DNA of 64,000 nt. Source: Rhodovulum euryhalinum (GTDB lineage: Bacteria > Pseudomonadota > Alphaproteobacteria > Rhodobacterales > Rhodobacteraceae). Within the stretch, counting starts at the first letter, position 1. The number at the start of each line of letters is the position of its first letter. The position numbers and the translations under genes were made by a program. The notes under the pieces are model-generated. The model did not search any database. It saw only the letters and a program-made list of their open reading frames with translations, and was not told the DNA's origin. The stretch is from NCBI RefSeq assembly GCF_004342445.1, contig NZ_SLWW01000002.1:1-64000 (forward strand), read 5' to 3'. This document shows, piece by piece, positions 44,703 through 55,290 of this stretch.

Positions 44703-45845
44703 ATGGCCGCCCCGCTTGCGGGCCTTCGGGTCGTCGAACTGGCGCGCATCCTGGCCGGCCCCTGGGCGGGTCAGGTTCTCGCCGATCTGGGCGCCGAGAT
44801 CATCAAGGTCGAGTCGCCCGAGGGCGACGACACGCGCCGCTGGGGCCCGCCCTTCGTGGACCGCGACGGAACGCGCGAGGCGGCCTATTTCCACGCCTGC
44901 AACCGGGGCAAGCAGTCGATCGCCTGCGACTTCCGCGACCCCGAGGGGCAGGCGCTGGTGCGCGACCTCGTGGCCGGGGCGGACGTGGTGATCGAGAACT
45001 TCAAGGTGGGCGGGCTGGCCAAGTACGGGCTCGACTATGCGTCTCTGTCCCGGCTCAATCCGCGGCTGATCTACTGTTCGATCACCGGCTTCGGGCAGAC
45101 CGGGCCCTATGCCCACCGGGCGGGCTATGACTATATCATCCAAGGCATGTCCGGGCTGATGTCGATCACCGGGGAACCGGACGGCCAGCCGCAGAAGGTG
45201 GGGGTGGCGGTCACTGACATCTTCACCGGGGTCTATGCCGCCACCGCGATTCTGGCGGCGCTGCACCAGCGGCAGGCGACGGGCCGGGGTCAGCAGATCG
45301 ACATGGCCTTGCTGGACGTGGCGACGGCGATCACCGCGAACCAGGCGATGAACTACCTGACCACGGGGCAGGCGCCGCAGCGGATGGGCAACGCCCACCC
45401 GAACCTTGCCCCCTACCAGGTGTTCGACTGCGCCGACGGGTTTATCATCATCGCGGTCGGCAATGACGGGCAGTTCGCCCGGCTTTGCGGCCTGTTGGGC
45501 CTGGCGGATCTGGCGGGCGATCCGCGCTTTGCCACCAATGCCGACCGCGTCACGCACCGCGCCGCACTGACCGGCCGGCTGGGCGCGGCGATCAGCGGTT
45601 TCGCCAAGGCCGACCTTCTGGCCGCCTGCGAGGCTCAGGGCGTGCCCGCCGGGCCGATCAACAACATGGCCGAGGTCTTTGCCGACCCGCAGATCGTCCA
45701 CCGCGAGATGGTGGTGGACCGCGACGGCGTGCCCGGCGTCCGCACGCCGATCCGCTTTTCCGACGCCGGGCTTTCGCTTGACCATGCCGCGCCCCGGCTT
45801 GACGAACACGGGGCGGCGATCCGTGAAAGGCTCAGCCGCCGGTAA
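44703..45845 (+). CDS. CaiB/BaiF-family CoA transferase
   Basis: This 380-residue protein has the class III CoA transferase pattern: [57 protein letters not shown] and [10 protein letters not shown]. The catalytic Asp lies in [10 protein letters not shown]. It transfers CoA between acyl groups; the substrate cannot be told. ATG 44703 was preferred over an upstream TTG. It overlaps the convergent lpxK gene by 14 bp. Confidence 0.9.
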   Translation: MAAPLAGLRVVELARILAGPWAGQVLADLGAEIIKVESPEGDDTRRWGPPFVDRDGTREAAYFHACNRGKQSIACDFRDPEGQALVRDLVAGADVVIENFKVGGLAKYGLDYASLSRLNPRLIYCSITGFGQTGPYAHRAGYDYIIQGMSGLMSITGEPDGQPQKVGVAVTDIFTGVYAATAILAALHQRQATGRGQQIDMALLDVATAITANQAMNYLTTGQAPQRMGNAHPNLAPYQVFDCADGFIIIAVGNDGQFARLCGLLGLADLAGDPRFATNADRVTHRAALTGRLGAAISGFAKADLLAACEAQGVPAGPINNMAEVFADPQIVHREMVVDRDGVPGVRTPIRFSDAGLSLDHAAPRLDEHGAAIRERLSRR

Positions 45846-46833
45846 GCCCCAGCCGGTCGAAAGCAGTCTCTATTTCGGTCCAATCGTCGATTTCCAGGCG
45901 CACGGGCAGGGTCAGCACCTGTCGCCGGAAGGACGGCGGAAGGCGCACCGCGTCCTTTTCGGTGGTGACCATCTGCGCGCCAAGCAGCCTTGCCTCGTTT
46001 TCCAGCCGGGCCATCAAGGCAGGCGTCAGCGGCTGGTGATCCTCCAGCGCCTCGCCCCGCAGCAGGCGCGCGCCCAGCCCCTCGAGCGTGGCAAAGAACT
46101 TCTCGGGGTGGCCGATCCCGGCGAAGGCCAGCACCGGCATCCCGGCCCAGTCCATGCCCGTCTCAAGCGGCCGGAGCGCACCGGTCAGCCGCGGCAGGTT
46201 CAGACCCTCCCCCCAGGTTGACTCGAAATGCCGCTGCGCCGGCCCCGGGCCGATCGACAGCAGCAGATCGGCCCGGGCAAGGCCCACCGCCGCGGGTTCG
46301 CGCAGGGGGCCGGCCGGGATCACCCGGCCATTGCCGAATCCCCTGGCGGCATCCACCACCACGATGGCCAGATCCTTGGCCAGCGACGGGTTCTGAAAGC
46401 CGTCATCCATCAGGATCGCCTGCGCCCCGGCGGCCACCGCCGCGCGCGCGCCTGCCGCCCGGTCCCGCGCAATCCAGGTCGGCGCAAAGGCCGCCAGCAA
46501 AAGTGGTTCGTCACCCACATCCGCGGCGGAATGGCGGCGCTCCTCGACCCGGACCGGCCCCTCGATCCGCCCGCCATGGCCGCGGCTGACGACATGGACC
46601 GCCACCCCCCGCGCCATCAGCCGCAGCGCCAGCGCGATCACCGTGGGTGTCTTGCCGGTGCCGCCCGCATTGATGTTGCCGACGCAGATCACCGGCACGC
46701 CGACGCGGGCGGGCGTGACGCGGGCCAGCCGCCGCGCCGTGCCGCGGGCATAGATCGCGGCCAGCGGCGCCAGCGCGCGGGCGGCGATTCCCGGCCGGTC
46801 GGGCGGGTCGAACCAGAAGCCGGGCGCGCGCAT
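45832..46833 (-). CDS. lpxK: Tetraacyldisaccharide 4'-kinase LpxK
   Basis: This 333-residue membrane-associated kinase phosphorylates the lipid A precursor at the 4' position. It has Walker [10 protein letters not shown] (Lys61), the conserved [19 protein letters not shown] and later [11 protein letters not shown] and TTEKDAVRL. The N-terminal region is likely to form a membrane helix. It overlaps the end of the Kdo-transferase-like gene by one base, which suggests a lipid A/Kdo operon. Confidence 0.95.
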   Translation of the reverse strand: MRAPGFWFDPPDRPGIAARALAPLAAIYARGTARRLARVTPARVGVPVICVGNINAGGTGKTPTVIALALRLMARGVAVHVVSRGHGGRIEGPVRVEERRHSAADVGDEPLLLAAFAPTWIARDRAAGARAAVAAGAQAILMDDGFQNPSLAKDLAIVVVDAARGFGNGRVIPAGPLREPAAVGLARADLLLSIGPGPAQRHFESTWGEGLNLPRLTGALRPLETGMDWAGMPVLAFAGIGHPEKFFATLEGLGARLLRGEALEDHQPLTPALMARLENEARLLGAQMVTTEKDAVRLPPSFRRQVLTLPVRLEIDDWTEIETAFDRLGLTGG

Positions 46834-48005
46834 CAGCCCGCCTCCGCCAGATCCAGCGCCTCCAGCATGCGCCGCACGACGCGCTCGGTGGCAGTGCTGC
46901 CCTCGGTCGAGACAGCCCAGGCGGCGCTGGCCAACTCGGCGGCGCGATCGGGCGACAGAAGGTCGGCAACCGCCTCGGCAAGTTCGTGCTCGTCGCGGGC
47001 CAGTTGCGCGGCCCCGGCGGCGGCAAGCTGGCGGTAATGCGCGGGATGCCCCCCGGTAGCGGGCCCATGGATGATCGCAGAGCCCAGCGCCGCCGCGTGG
47101 TAAGGGTCAGGGCCCCCGTCCGCCGCAAACGTGCCGCCGACAAAGGTGACCGGCGCAAGCCGCAGCCAGAGCCCCAGTTCGCCCTCGGTATCGGCGACGT
47201 AGATCTGGGTTTCCGTTTCCGGCTCCTCGTCCTCCGAGCGCAGGGTGACGGCCCAGCCCTCGTCCCTCAGCCGCCGGGCCAGCGCCGGCCCCCGGGCGGG
47301 ATCGTCCGGGGCAAGCAACAGCAAAAGCCGGTGGGCCTGCCGGATGGCAGCCGAATGGGCGGCGACCACGACCGGCTCTTCGGCGCGACGGGTGCAGGCC
47401 GCAAGCCAGGCCGGTCGCCCCCCCATCAGCCGGGCCAGCGCCTCGCGCTCGGCCTCGCTGCAGCGCAGCACCGCGCTGCCCTCGGACAGCGGGCCGCAAG
47501 GGCTGAGCTGTACCTGGGACACGCCCATCGCCTTCATCTGGTCGGCACAGGCCCGGCTCTGGGCAAAGACCCGGTCAAAGCGGCGCAACACGCGGCGCGT
47601 CGGATTGGTGCCAAGGCGCCAGCGGGTGCGCCAGCTTTCGGGCAGCTCGCGCGCGATCAGGAACAGGATGGTGCGGCGGCCATGGGCCTGGGTCGCCACG
47701 GTCATCGGCAGGGTCTCGGGGTAGAAGATGGCGATGGTGGGCTGCCAGGCCGCGAGGAAGTCGGTCACCTGCCGGCCGGTCTCGCGCGGTGCGGCGGCAA
47801 GGTGCAGACCGGGCAGCCGACCGAGCCCCCCGGTCCAGTCGGGCGCTGCCCCGGTGTCGGTCACCAGGAACCCAAGGCCGGCGCGCTCGGCATGCAGCGC
47901 GCGGATCAGTTCGGCGGCTGCGGCCCGTTCCAGCGGCGGCGGCGCGTGCAGCCAGACCACCGGGCCCTGGGGTCGTGCGCCCTGCTCTGCCGCGTCCCTT
48001 GCCAT
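46833..48005 (-). CDS. WaaA/KdtA-like Kdo transferase family protein
   Basis: This 390-residue protein has the fold of 3-deoxy-D-manno-octulosonic acid transferases, with [54 protein letters not shown] and [10 protein letters not shown]. The usual N-terminal catalytic SVGE segment reads HAPPPLERA here, so normal activity is uncertain; it may be a diverged paralog. It is transcribed with lpxK, the gene for the preceding lipid A step, and the DUF4170 gene upstream. Confidence 0.75.
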   Translation of the reverse strand: MARDAAEQGARPQGPVVWLHAPPPLERAAAAELIRALHAERAGLGFLVTDTGAAPDWTGGLGRLPGLHLAAAPRETGRQVTDFLAAWQPTIAIFYPETLPMTVATQAHGRRTILFLIARELPESWRTRWRLGTNPTRRVLRRFDRVFAQSRACADQMKAMGVSQVQLSPCGPLSEGSAVLRCSEAEREALARLMGGRPAWLAACTRRAEEPVVVAAHSAAIRQAHRLLLLLAPDDPARGPALARRLRDEGWAVTLRSEDEEPETETQIYVADTEGELGLWLRLAPVTFVGGTFAADGGPDPYHAAALGSAIIHGPATGGHPAHYRQLAAAGAAQLARDEHELAEAVADLLSPDRAAELASAAWAVSTEGSTATERVVRRMLEALDLAEAG

Positions 48006-48016
48006 GTGCGTCCCGC

Positions 48017-48262
48017 TCAGGCCCCGAGTTCCTCGGTCGGCCCGGCCTCGGACTCCTCGTCGCGGAGGCGATGGATATGGGCAATGAAGTAGCGCATGTG
48101 GGCATTGTCGACGGTGCGCTGGGCCTCGGCCTTCCAGGCTTCGTGGGCGCTGGCGTAGTCGGGGAACATGCCGACGATGTGGATGTTGTCCACGTCACGG
48201 AACACCGTCCGGCCGGGGTCGACCAACTCGCCACCGAACACGAGGTGCAGGCGTTGGGTCAT
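48017..48262 (-). CDS. DUF4170 protein
   Basis: This 81-residue protein has the DUF4170 family pattern (HLVFGGELVDPG, DNIHIVGMFPDYASAHEAWK, NAHMRYFIAHIHRL). The ATG at 48262 is preferred to one at 48268 because GGAGG lies 7 bp before it. Its function is unknown; it is regularly found next to inositol monophosphatase and Kdo-transferase genes in alphaproteobacteria, as here. Confidence 0.85.
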   Translation of the reverse strand: MTQRLHLVFGGELVDPGRTVFRDVDNIHIVGMFPDYASAHEAWKAEAQRTVDNAHMRYFIAHIHRLRDEESEAGPTEELGA

Positions 48263-48339
48263 CGTCATGCCTCCGGGTATCGCTTGCAATCGGGCGCCAC
48301 CCTAGACCAAGCCCGGGCGCCGCGAAAGGGCAACGGGCG

Positions 48340-49113
48340 TCAGGCAAGCCGCGCCATCACCTCGTCATGAATCGGTGCGGGCGCGGCGATGATCCCGGCC
48401 GAGACCGGGCTTTCGGTGTTGAAGACCAGCGGCGCGCCGCGCCGGTCGGTCACCCGCGCGCCCGCCTCGGTGGCGATCAGGCTGCCCGCCGCGGTGTCCC
48501 AGTCCCAGCTGTCCCGCAGCGTCAGCATCGCGTCGAACCGCCCCTCGGCCACCAGGCACAACCGGTAGGCGAGCGAGGCGCGCAGCGACCGGCGCAGCCG
48601 GGGCGGCGGCCCGGACCAGTGGCACGGATCAAGCGCGGGCCGCGCGGTCAACACCGCCGCGCCGTCCAGCCGGGCGCGCCCGCTGGCCCGGATCGGCTGG
48701 CCGTTCAGCGTGGCCCCGCCCCCCAGGGTCGCGGCGTACATCTCGCCGCGGATCGGCAGGAACACAACGGCGGCGGCCACCCGCCCGGCATCGGCCACCG
48801 CAAGCGCATGGGCGAAGGTGGGGTCCCCCGCGATGAAGGCGCGGGTACCATCGAGCGGGTCCACCACAAAGAGGCGCCGGGCATCCAGACGCGCAGGCGT
48901 ATCCTCGGTTTCCTCGGACAGCCACGCATAGCCGGGGCGGGCCGCGGTCAGCCGCTCGCGCAGCATGGCGTCGATTTCCAGGTCGGCCTCGGTCACCGGG
49001 CCCTGGTGGCCGGGCTTGTCCCAGGTCTTCAGCGTGCGTTTCCAGTGGCGTTCGGCGATCCGGCCGGCGGCCTCTGCCGCCTCGGTCAACAGCGCAAGGT
49101 CAGTCGCCGGCAA
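48340..49113 (-). CDS. Inositol monophosphatase/CysQ-family phosphatase
   Basis: This 257-residue enzyme has the metal-binding signature DPLDGTRAFI and the second site WDWDTAAGSLIATEAG, plus EETED as the third acidic ligand. The family uses magnesium to hydrolyse inositol monophosphate, PAP or other sugar phosphates. The precise substrate cannot be told from the sequence. It overlaps the end of pmbA by 14 bp. Confidence 0.88.
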   Translation of the reverse strand: MPATDLALLTEAAEAAGRIAERHWKRTLKTWDKPGHQGPVTEADLEIDAMLRERLTAARPGYAWLSEETEDTPARLDARRLFVVDPLDGTRAFIAGDPTFAHALAVADAGRVAAAVVFLPIRGEMYAATLGGGATLNGQPIRASGRARLDGAAVLTARPALDPCHWSGPPPRLRRSLRASLAYRLCLVAEGRFDAMLTLRDSWDWDTAAGSLIATEAGARVTDRRGAPLVFNTESPVSAGIIAAPAPIHDEVMARLA

Positions 49114-50446
49114 GCGTCAGCCCCTCGACCAGCAGGCTGGGCACACGGTGCGACTTGTGATCCCGGGCGTCGTTCGCGGGCAGGATCCGGCGCAGCATGT
49201 CGGGCAGTTGCCCCGCGATGGTACATTCGTTGACCGGATAGACGATCCGGCCGTTCTCGACCCAGAATCCCGCGGCACCGCGGGAATAGTCGCCCGTGGT
49301 CGGGTTGATCGTGCTGCCGATCATCGAGGTGACCAGAAGCCCGGTGCCCATCTCGGCGATCAAATCCTCGCGCGAGCGCGTGCCCGGCGTCAGCGTGACA
49401 TTCCCCGCCGAGGGCGAGGGCGGCGAGGACACGCCGCGCGCGGCATTCGCGGTGCTGTCCATCCCCAGCTTGCGCGCGGTGCCGAGGTCCAGCACCCAGC
49501 CCGCCAGCACGCCGTTTTCGACCAGCGCGCGGCGCGCGGTCGCCAGCCCCTCGCCGTCGAAGGGGCGCGAGCCCGGGATTCGCGGCCGGTGCGGCTCGGC
49601 GACCAGCGAAAGCCCGTCGGGCAACACCGCCTCACCCATCAGGCCGCGCGCCCAGGACGCGCCGCGCACGATGGCAGTGCCGTTGATCGCCGACAGCAGG
49701 TGCCCGATCAGCGAGGCCGCCACCCTTTCGTCGTACAGCACCGGGTAGGCGCCGGTTTTCGGCCGGCGCGGGGCAGCCCGTTCGGCGGTGCGTTCGCCCG
49801 CGATGCGGCCGATCTCTTCGGGGGACGGCAGATCGGCCTGGAAGACGCGCGATTCATGGCACCAGTCGCGCTCCATCCCCGTCCCTTCGCCGCAGATCGC
49901 GACACAGGAGGTGGTACGGCTGGTCCGCGCGTAGCCGCCCGCGAATCCATTGGTTGCGGCGAGATAGAGCCTTTGCCGGTTATAGCCCGCCCCCGCCGAC
50001 TCGATCTGCGTGATGCCGGAAACGGCGCGCGCGGTCGCCTCGGCGCGGCGGGCATCCTCTTCCAGCGCCGCGGGGTCAGGCTCGGGCGCGGGATCGGCAA
50101 GTTCCAGCGCGGCGATATCCGCGTGTTGCGCAAGCTGGCCCGGATCGGCCAGCCCCACGGTCGGATCCTCGGGCGCCTCGCGCGCCATGGCAACGGCACG
50201 GGCGGCCATCTCGGCGAGCGTGCTGTCACGCGTGTCCGAGGACGAGACACAGGCCTGCCGCCGCCCGATCAGAACCCGCAACCCGATTTCCGTGCTTTCG
50301 GCGCGCTCGGCCTGTTCCAGCCGCCCGCCGCGCACGTCGATCGACAGGGATGCCTCGCCCACGGCCAGCGCGTCGGCCGCGTCGGCGCCCGCCTTCAGCG
50401 CGGCGTCAAGCAGCGCCTCGGTCAATCTCTGCAAGCTGTCGGGCAT
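49100..50446 (-). CDS. pmbA: TldD/PmbA-family protein PmbA
   Basis: This 448-residue protein matches the PmbA/TldE subunit of the TldD-TldE protease complex. It has the family features VLYDERVAASLIGHLLSAING, SRPFDGEGLATARR, GDYSRGAAGFWVENG and IVYPVNECTIAGQ. The HExxxH zinc motif belongs to TldD and is absent here, as usual. It is transcribed together with the phosphatase gene that follows. Confidence 0.93.
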   Translation of the reverse strand: MPDSLQRLTEALLDAALKAGADAADALAVGEASLSIDVRGGRLEQAERAESTEIGLRVLIGRRQACVSSSDTRDSTLAEMAARAVAMAREAPEDPTVGLADPGQLAQHADIAALELADPAPEPDPAALEEDARRAEATARAVSGITQIESAGAGYNRQRLYLAATNGFAGGYARTSRTTSCVAICGEGTGMERDWCHESRVFQADLPSPEEIGRIAGERTAERAAPRRPKTGAYPVLYDERVAASLIGHLLSAINGTAIVRGASWARGLMGEAVLPDGLSLVAEPHRPRIPGSRPFDGEGLATARRALVENGVLAGWVLDLGTARKLGMDSTANAARGVSSPPSPSAGNVTLTPGTRSREDLIAEMGTGLLVTSMIGSTINPTTGDYSRGAAGFWVENGRIVYPVNECTIAGQLPDMLRRILPANDARDHKSHRVPSLLVEGLTLAGD

Positions 50447-50524
50447 GGGGACTCCGGCTGTGGACCAGCAATGAGGTAGGCCGCGGGCACCGCGCGCGCA
50501 AGTCCGCGCAGTGCCCCGGGGCCG

Positions 50525-52039
50525 TCAGCGCAGCCGCTGCCCGTTCGCCAGAACCTGGCCGTCCGGGGTGACCTCGATCTGCGAGGTCATGGTGTCGGCC
50601 TCGCCGGTGGGCCGGGCGAACATGCCCAGCATCATCCGCATGCCGGTCGCCTGGTCCTGCGGGATCAGACCCATCGCCACCAGCCGGTCCAGCAGGGTGT
50701 TCGCGCCCTCCAGCTTCAGCGCCAGCCCGCCCGTGGGTTTCGGGACGCCGTCAAAGGTGATCTTGTCGGAATTGTCGAAGACGAATGCGCCGTTGCCGGT
50801 CAGTTCGGCGCCCGCAAGGCTCAGTTGCAGATCCTTGACGTTCAACTCGTGCAACTCTGCGGGCGGCGCGTTGGCGGTCGCGGCCGCCATGGCATCGGGA
50901 TTGGTGATGTCCACCAGCCAGCGTGCCTTGCCGGCAAGGTCGATCACCAGATTCGCCGGATCGCGCGGCAACTGGCCCGCGGGGTCGAGCATCGCCCAGA
51001 TGCCATCGCTGACAGTCAGCCCCCTGGTGCGCGTCAGCAGTTCGAAATCGGCGGGGTCCTCGGTCTCGACCATCGGCAGATTCAGCCGGAAGGCGCTGTC
51101 GGCAAAGGCAAGGTCGATCTGGGGCAGCGGCAGGGCCGGGCCGCTCATCGTGATCTGCCCGGGGCCCGAGCGGACGTCATAGACCATCGCGTCCTCGCCC
51201 AGCGCGATGTCGATCGCGCCCGACTCAAAGCTCGCGGCAACGTCCGTGCTGCCCGAAAGGTCCGCTACCGTCATCGCATAGGCAAAGCCCTGGTGGGTCA
51301 CGCGCCCCTCGGATGCGAATCCGGCCGCCAGCATCTGGCCAAGCCGGGTCGTGTCCATGCCGGGCGGCGTCACCGCCTCCGAGCGGCCCGCAAGGTCGGT
51401 GACCTCGCCCGCATAGCGTATGCTGACGCTGTCCTCGGGCACGTTCACGGCAACGTCAAAACGCGCACCGGCGGCGGCGATCTCGCCGGTCAGCCGGGTC
51501 GTCTCGCCCCCGGTCAGGCTGTAGCGGCCGGTCATGCCGGTGATTCCGGTCACCGCCTCGGCGTCGACCGGCTTGCCGTCCACCTCGGCCCGGTCCAGCG
51601 TCATCGTCACGTCATCGGCCGACAGATCGTAGGTGATCGCCTCGGGCGACCCGCTGGCAACCATCGACAGGCCGTCCTGCGCAACCGACATTTCGGCCAG
51701 CAACGGCTTGCCCCCGGCGGGGCGCATGTCCAGCGTGATCCCAAAGCTGGCGGGCATCACGATCTCCACCGACCCGTCGCCGCGTTCCCGGAACGCGATC
51801 TCCCCGCTCTGCGAGACCGTCGCGCTGTTGTCCGGCGTCTGCGCCGTGGCGACAAGGCCGCTGACGGTCAGCGTGTCGCCCTCCCGGCGCGCGGTGCCCG
51901 TGACGGTCTGGCCATAGCCCGCGGCCGCGGCCTGCCACGAGGACCAGACCTCTTCGGCGGTGAGGTCGGCCCGGGCCGGAGCGGCGACGGCCAGCGCGGC
52001 AAGAATGGCCCCGGCAGAGGCCGAAATGCGCAGCAGCAT
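50525..52039 (-). CDS. DUF2125 exported protein
   Basis: This 504-residue protein has a signal peptide (LAALAVAAPARAD) and a long repetitive beta-rich body containing VSDGIWAMLDPAGQLPRDP and LDRLVAMGLIPQDQ, as in DUF2125. It likely lies in the periplasm or envelope. The function is unknown. The ATG at 52039 was chosen because it starts the signal peptide. Confidence 0.8.
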   Translation of the reverse strand: MLLRISASAGAILAALAVAAPARADLTAEEVWSSWQAAAAGYGQTVTGTARREGDTLTVSGLVATAQTPDNSATVSQSGEIAFRERGDGSVEIVMPASFGITLDMRPAGGKPLLAEMSVAQDGLSMVASGSPEAITYDLSADDVTMTLDRAEVDGKPVDAEAVTGITGMTGRYSLTGGETTRLTGEIAAAGARFDVAVNVPEDSVSIRYAGEVTDLAGRSEAVTPPGMDTTRLGQMLAAGFASEGRVTHQGFAYAMTVADLSGSTDVAASFESGAIDIALGEDAMVYDVRSGPGQITMSGPALPLPQIDLAFADSAFRLNLPMVETEDPADFELLTRTRGLTVSDGIWAMLDPAGQLPRDPANLVIDLAGKARWLVDITNPDAMAAATANAPPAELHELNVKDLQLSLAGAELTGNGAFVFDNSDKITFDGVPKPTGGLALKLEGANTLLDRLVAMGLIPQDQATGMRMMLGMFARPTGEADTMTSQIEVTPDGQVLANGQRLR

Positions 52040-52176
52040 GTGTTCCCTTTCATGGCAGGATGCCTGGGCGCAGCTTCGGCCCAAGGCCGGGGGGAGTCAA
52101 CGCCACGTTGCACTGGCCTGCCCCGGTCGGCTGGGCTAGGAAAAGGACGTCGAGACGCCAGAGTGGAGGGGGTGAC

Positions 52177-52932
52177 ATGGGTGAGTTGACCGGCAAGAGC
52201 GTTCTGATCACGGGGGCAAGCCGCGGCATCGGCGCGGCGGCGGCGCGGGCCTTTGCCGAGGCGGGCGCGCATGTGGCGCTGGCCGCCCGCAACGAGGCCG
52301 CAATCGGGTCGATCGCGCGGGAAATCGGCGGCAAGGCGATCGCGCTGCCTTGTGATGTGGCCGAATTCGCGCAGGTCGCCGACGCGGTGCGCGCCGCGGT
52401 CAAGGCGTTCGGCCAGCTTGACGTTCTGGTGAACAACGCCGCCGTGATCGAACCCATCGCGCGGTTGCAGGACGCCGACCCGGCCGACTGGGCCAAGGCG
52501 CTGGACATCAACCTCAAGGGCGTGTTCCACGGCTTTCGCGCGGCGATGCCGGTGATGGCGGCCATGGGCGGCGGCACGATCCTGACCATCAGCTCGGGCG
52601 CGGCCCACAACCCGATGGAGGGCTGGAGCGCCTATTGCACCTCGAAGGCGGGGGCCGCGATGCTGACCCGCTGCGCCGACCTGGAAGGCCGGGCGCAGGG
52701 CATCCGGGCGCTGGGCCTGTCGCCCGGCACGGTGGCGACCGACATGCAGAAGGCCGTCCGCGAGAGCGGCGTGAACCCGGTCAGCCGGCTGGACTGGTCC
52801 GAGCATATCCCGCCAGCATGGCCCGCCCGTGCGCTGCTCTGGATGTGCACGGCCGATGCCGACGAGTTCCTGGGCCAGGAGGTGTCGCTGCGCGAACGCG
52901 CCATCCGCCGCCGCGTGGGTCTGCCATCGTGA
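52177..52932 (+). CDS. Short-chain dehydrogenase/reductase
   Basis: This 251-residue enzyme has TGASRGIGAAAA (cofactor binding), NNAAVIEP, a catalytic serine in TISSGAAH and the YCTSK motif (Tyr/Lys). Substrate unknown. The ATG at 52177 has GGAGGGGG upstream. The enoyl-CoA hydratase-like gene starts inside its stop codon (GTGA), so the two are co-transcribed, which may point to acyl-CoA or polyketide metabolism. Confidence 0.9.
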   Translation: MGELTGKSVLITGASRGIGAAAARAFAEAGAHVALAARNEAAIGSIAREIGGKAIALPCDVAEFAQVADAVRAAVKAFGQLDVLVNNAAVIEPIARLQDADPADWAKALDINLKGVFHGFRAAMPVMAAMGGGTILTISSGAAHNPMEGWSAYCTSKAGAAMLTRCADLEGRAQGIRALGLSPGTVATDMQKAVRESGVNPVSRLDWSEHIPPAWPARALLWMCTADADEFLGQEVSLRERAIRRRVGLPS

Positions 52933-53561
52933 TCGCGCTGGACAAGGCGGGCGCGCGGTGGACCGTGACCCTGAACCGGCCCGACAAGGCGAATTCGCTG
53001 AGCCGGGCGATGCTGGGCGATCTGGACGATATCCTGGCCGATGCCGCGGGGGCGGGGATCGCGGCGCTGGTGATCACCGGGGCGGGCAAGGTGTTCAGCG
53101 CGGGCGCCGATCTGGACGAGGCGCGCGCGGGGCTGGCCACCGATCCGGTCTGGGAAAGCGTCTCGGGCCGGATTGCGTCGCTGGACGCGCTGACGGTGGC
53201 GGCGCTGAATGGCACGCTGGCGGGCGGCGCCTTCGGGATGGCGCTGGCCTGCGACCTGCGGCTGGCCGTCCCGGGGGCCCGGTTCTTCTATCCGGTGATG
53301 AAGCTGGGCTTTCTGCCGCAGCCGTCCGACCCGGGGCGGCTGGTGGCGCTGGTGGGACCGGCGCGGGCCAAGCTGATCCTGATGGGTGGCGCGCGGCTGG
53401 ATGCCGAGGACGCGCTGGCCTTCGGGTTGGTCGACCGGCTGGTGCCGCCCGAGGATCTGCGGGACGCGGCGGACGCGCTGGTGGCCGATGCCTTGACCGC
53501 GGCACCGGCGCACCGGACCGCGATCAAGGCGCTGTGCGAGGGGCGCGTCGCCCCGCGCTAG
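52929..53561 (+). CDS. Enoyl-CoA hydratase/isomerase-family protein
   Basis: This 210-residue enzyme has the crotonase fold: TLNRPDKANSLSRAML, GKVFSAGADLDEA (oxyanion hole) and ALNGTLAGGAFGMALACDLR. The GTG start at 52929 overlaps the SDR stop codon, giving the best length. It is shorter than typical enoyl-CoA hydratases because the C-terminal helices are reduced. It overlaps the convergent isomerase gene by 4 bp. Confidence 0.88.
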   Translation: MIALDKAGARWTVTLNRPDKANSLSRAMLGDLDDILADAAGAGIAALVITGAGKVFSAGADLDEARAGLATDPVWESVSGRIASLDALTVAALNGTLAGGAFGMALACDLRLAVPGARFFYPVMKLGFLPQPSDPGRLVALVGPARAKLILMGGARLDAEDALAFGLVDRLVPPEDLRDAADALVADALTAAPAHRTAIKALCEGRVAPR

Positions 53562-54157
53562 AGCCTGCCCGACAGGTGCAGGTCCAGATCCTCCAGCCGG
53601 TCCTGCCCCCAGAACCGTTCGTCGCCGTTGGTGATATAGAACGGTGCGCCGAAAACACCGCGCGCGGCGGCCTCTTCCAGGGTCGCCGCATAGGTTTCGG
53701 CCCCCGCCAGCAGCCCCTTGTCGGCAAGTGCCGGATCGAACCCCGCCGCAGCCAGGCAGTCGCGGATCACCGCGTCCTCGGCCACGTCCCGGTCCTCGGC
53801 CCAGCAGGCGCGCATCAGCCCGTGCACCAACGCGCCCAGATCGCCGCCGCCGACCTTTTGCGCGGCGATGATCGCATAGGAGGCGGGTGCGGGATTGGCC
53901 GGGAAATGCGCGGGCTTCAGCACCACGGGCATACCCCGCCTGGCCGCCTGGCGGCGGATTTCCTGCAGCCGGTAGGCCTGGCGACATTCCGGCCGCTCGC
54001 TGGGCGGCACGCCGCCCGTGCGCCCGAACAGCGCGATCACATCCAGCGGCTTGTAGGTGATCGTGGCACCGTGCCGTGCCGCGATCTCTTCCAGCCTTGT
54101 GCCTGCAAGGTAGGAAAACGGCGAGATCACCGAAAAGAAATAGTCGATATGGGCCAT
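53558..54157 (-). CDS. 2-hydroxychromene-2-carboxylate isomerase-like (DsbA-fold) protein
   Basis: This 199-residue protein has the kappa-GST/HCCA isomerase pattern: IDYFFSVISPFSYLAGTRL with the key serine, KPLDVIALF and GVFGAPFYITNGDERFWGQDR. The family isomerises aromatic breakdown intermediates using glutathione. The ATG at 54157 fits the family N-terminus. No other aromatic pathway genes are next to it. Confidence 0.88.
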   Translation of the reverse strand: MAHIDYFFSVISPFSYLAGTRLEEIAARHGATITYKPLDVIALFGRTGGVPPSERPECRQAYRLQEIRRQAARRGMPVVLKPAHFPANPAPASYAIIAAQKVGGGDLGALVHGLMRACWAEDRDVAEDAVIRDCLAAAGFDPALADKGLLAGAETYAATLEEAAARGVFGAPFYITNGDERFWGQDRLEDLDLHLSGRL

Positions 54158-54263
54158 CCTGCCGCCTCCGAACGCCACGAGGTTTTCAAGACCGTAGCCG
54201 GGTGGTAAGCGCTGTCAACGTCACGTGCCCGTCACGAATCCGCTGCCCCCGAGGATCCTCCTA

Positions 54264-55289
54264 ATGCACAACACCCACGAACCGAAGCTGATTTCGGGCA
54301 ACGCGAACCGCCCGCTTGCCACCGCCATCGCGCGGCGGATGTCGATGCACCGGGGGATGAATGTCAGCCTCGTGGATGCGCGGGTCGAACGGTTCAACGA
54401 CCAGGAGATCTTCGTCGAGGTCTACGAGAACGTGCGCGGCGAGGACATGTTCATCATCCAGCCCACGTCGAACCCGGCGAACGACAACCTGATGGAACTG
54501 ATGATCATGGCCGACGCGCTGCGCCGGTCCAGCGCCGCACGTATCACCGCCGTGATCCCCTATTTCGGCTATGCCCGCCAGGATCGCCGCACCAAGGCGC
54601 GCACGCCGATCAGCGCCAAGCTGGTGGCGAACCTGCTGACCGAGGCCGGGATCGAGCGGATCCTGACGATGGACCTGCATGCGGCGCAGATCCAGGGCTT
54701 CTTCGACATCCCCGTCGACAACCTGTACGCCTCGCCGATCTTTGCGCTGGACATCGCGCACCAGTTCAACGGGCTTTGCGACCGGATCACCGTGGTCTCG
54801 CCCGACGTCGGCGGGGTGACGCGGGCGCGGGAACTGGCCCAGCGGATCGGCGCCGGGCTTGCCATCGTCGACAAGCGCCGCTCGCGACCCGGCGAGGTGG
54901 CCGAGATGACCGTGATCGGCGAGGTCGAAGGCCAGATCTGCTTTATCGTCGACGACCTGTGCGACACGGCGGGGACGCTTTGCAAGGCGGCCGACAAGCT
55001 GATCGAGGGCGGCGCCGAGGAGGTCCACGCCTATATCAGCCACGGTGTCTTCTCGGGCCCGGCGGTGGAACGCATCACCGGTTCACGCCTGAAATCGGTG
55101 GTGGTGACGGATTCGATCCAGCCGACCAAGGCGGTAGAGGACTGCCCGAACATCCGCATCGTGCCGACGGCCCCGCTGTTCGCGCAGGCGATCATGAACA
55201 TCTGGCAGGGCACCTCTGTCTCGTCGCTGTTCGAGCACGAGACCCTGGCCCCGATCTACGAGGGGCTCTACGGGTCGAACGGCCGCTAG
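54264..55289 (+). CDS. prs: Ribose-phosphate pyrophosphokinase
   Basis: This 341-residue enzyme makes PRPP from ribose 5-phosphate and ATP. It has [18 protein letters not shown], the divalent-ion region, the ribose-phosphate loop [11 protein letters not shown] and [11 protein letters not shown]. The ATG at 54264 gives the usual length; an upstream start is possible but less likely. PRPP feeds the NAD salvage enzymes encoded at 56836. Confidence 0.95.
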   Translation: MHNTHEPKLISGNANRPLATAIARRMSMHRGMNVSLVDARVERFNDQEIFVEVYENVRGEDMFIIQPTSNPANDNLMELMIMADALRRSSAARITAVIPYFGYARQDRRTKARTPISAKLVANLLTEAGIERILTMDLHAAQIQGFFDIPVDNLYASPIFALDIAHQFNGLCDRITVVSPDVGGVTRARELAQRIGAGLAIVDKRRSRPGEVAEMTVIGEVEGQICFIVDDLCDTAGTLCKAADKLIEGGAEEVHAYISHGVFSGPAVERITGSRLKSVVVTDSIQPTKAVEDCPNIRIVPTAPLFAQAIMNIWQGTSVSSLFEHETLAPIYEGLYGSNGR

Positions 55290-55290
55290 G

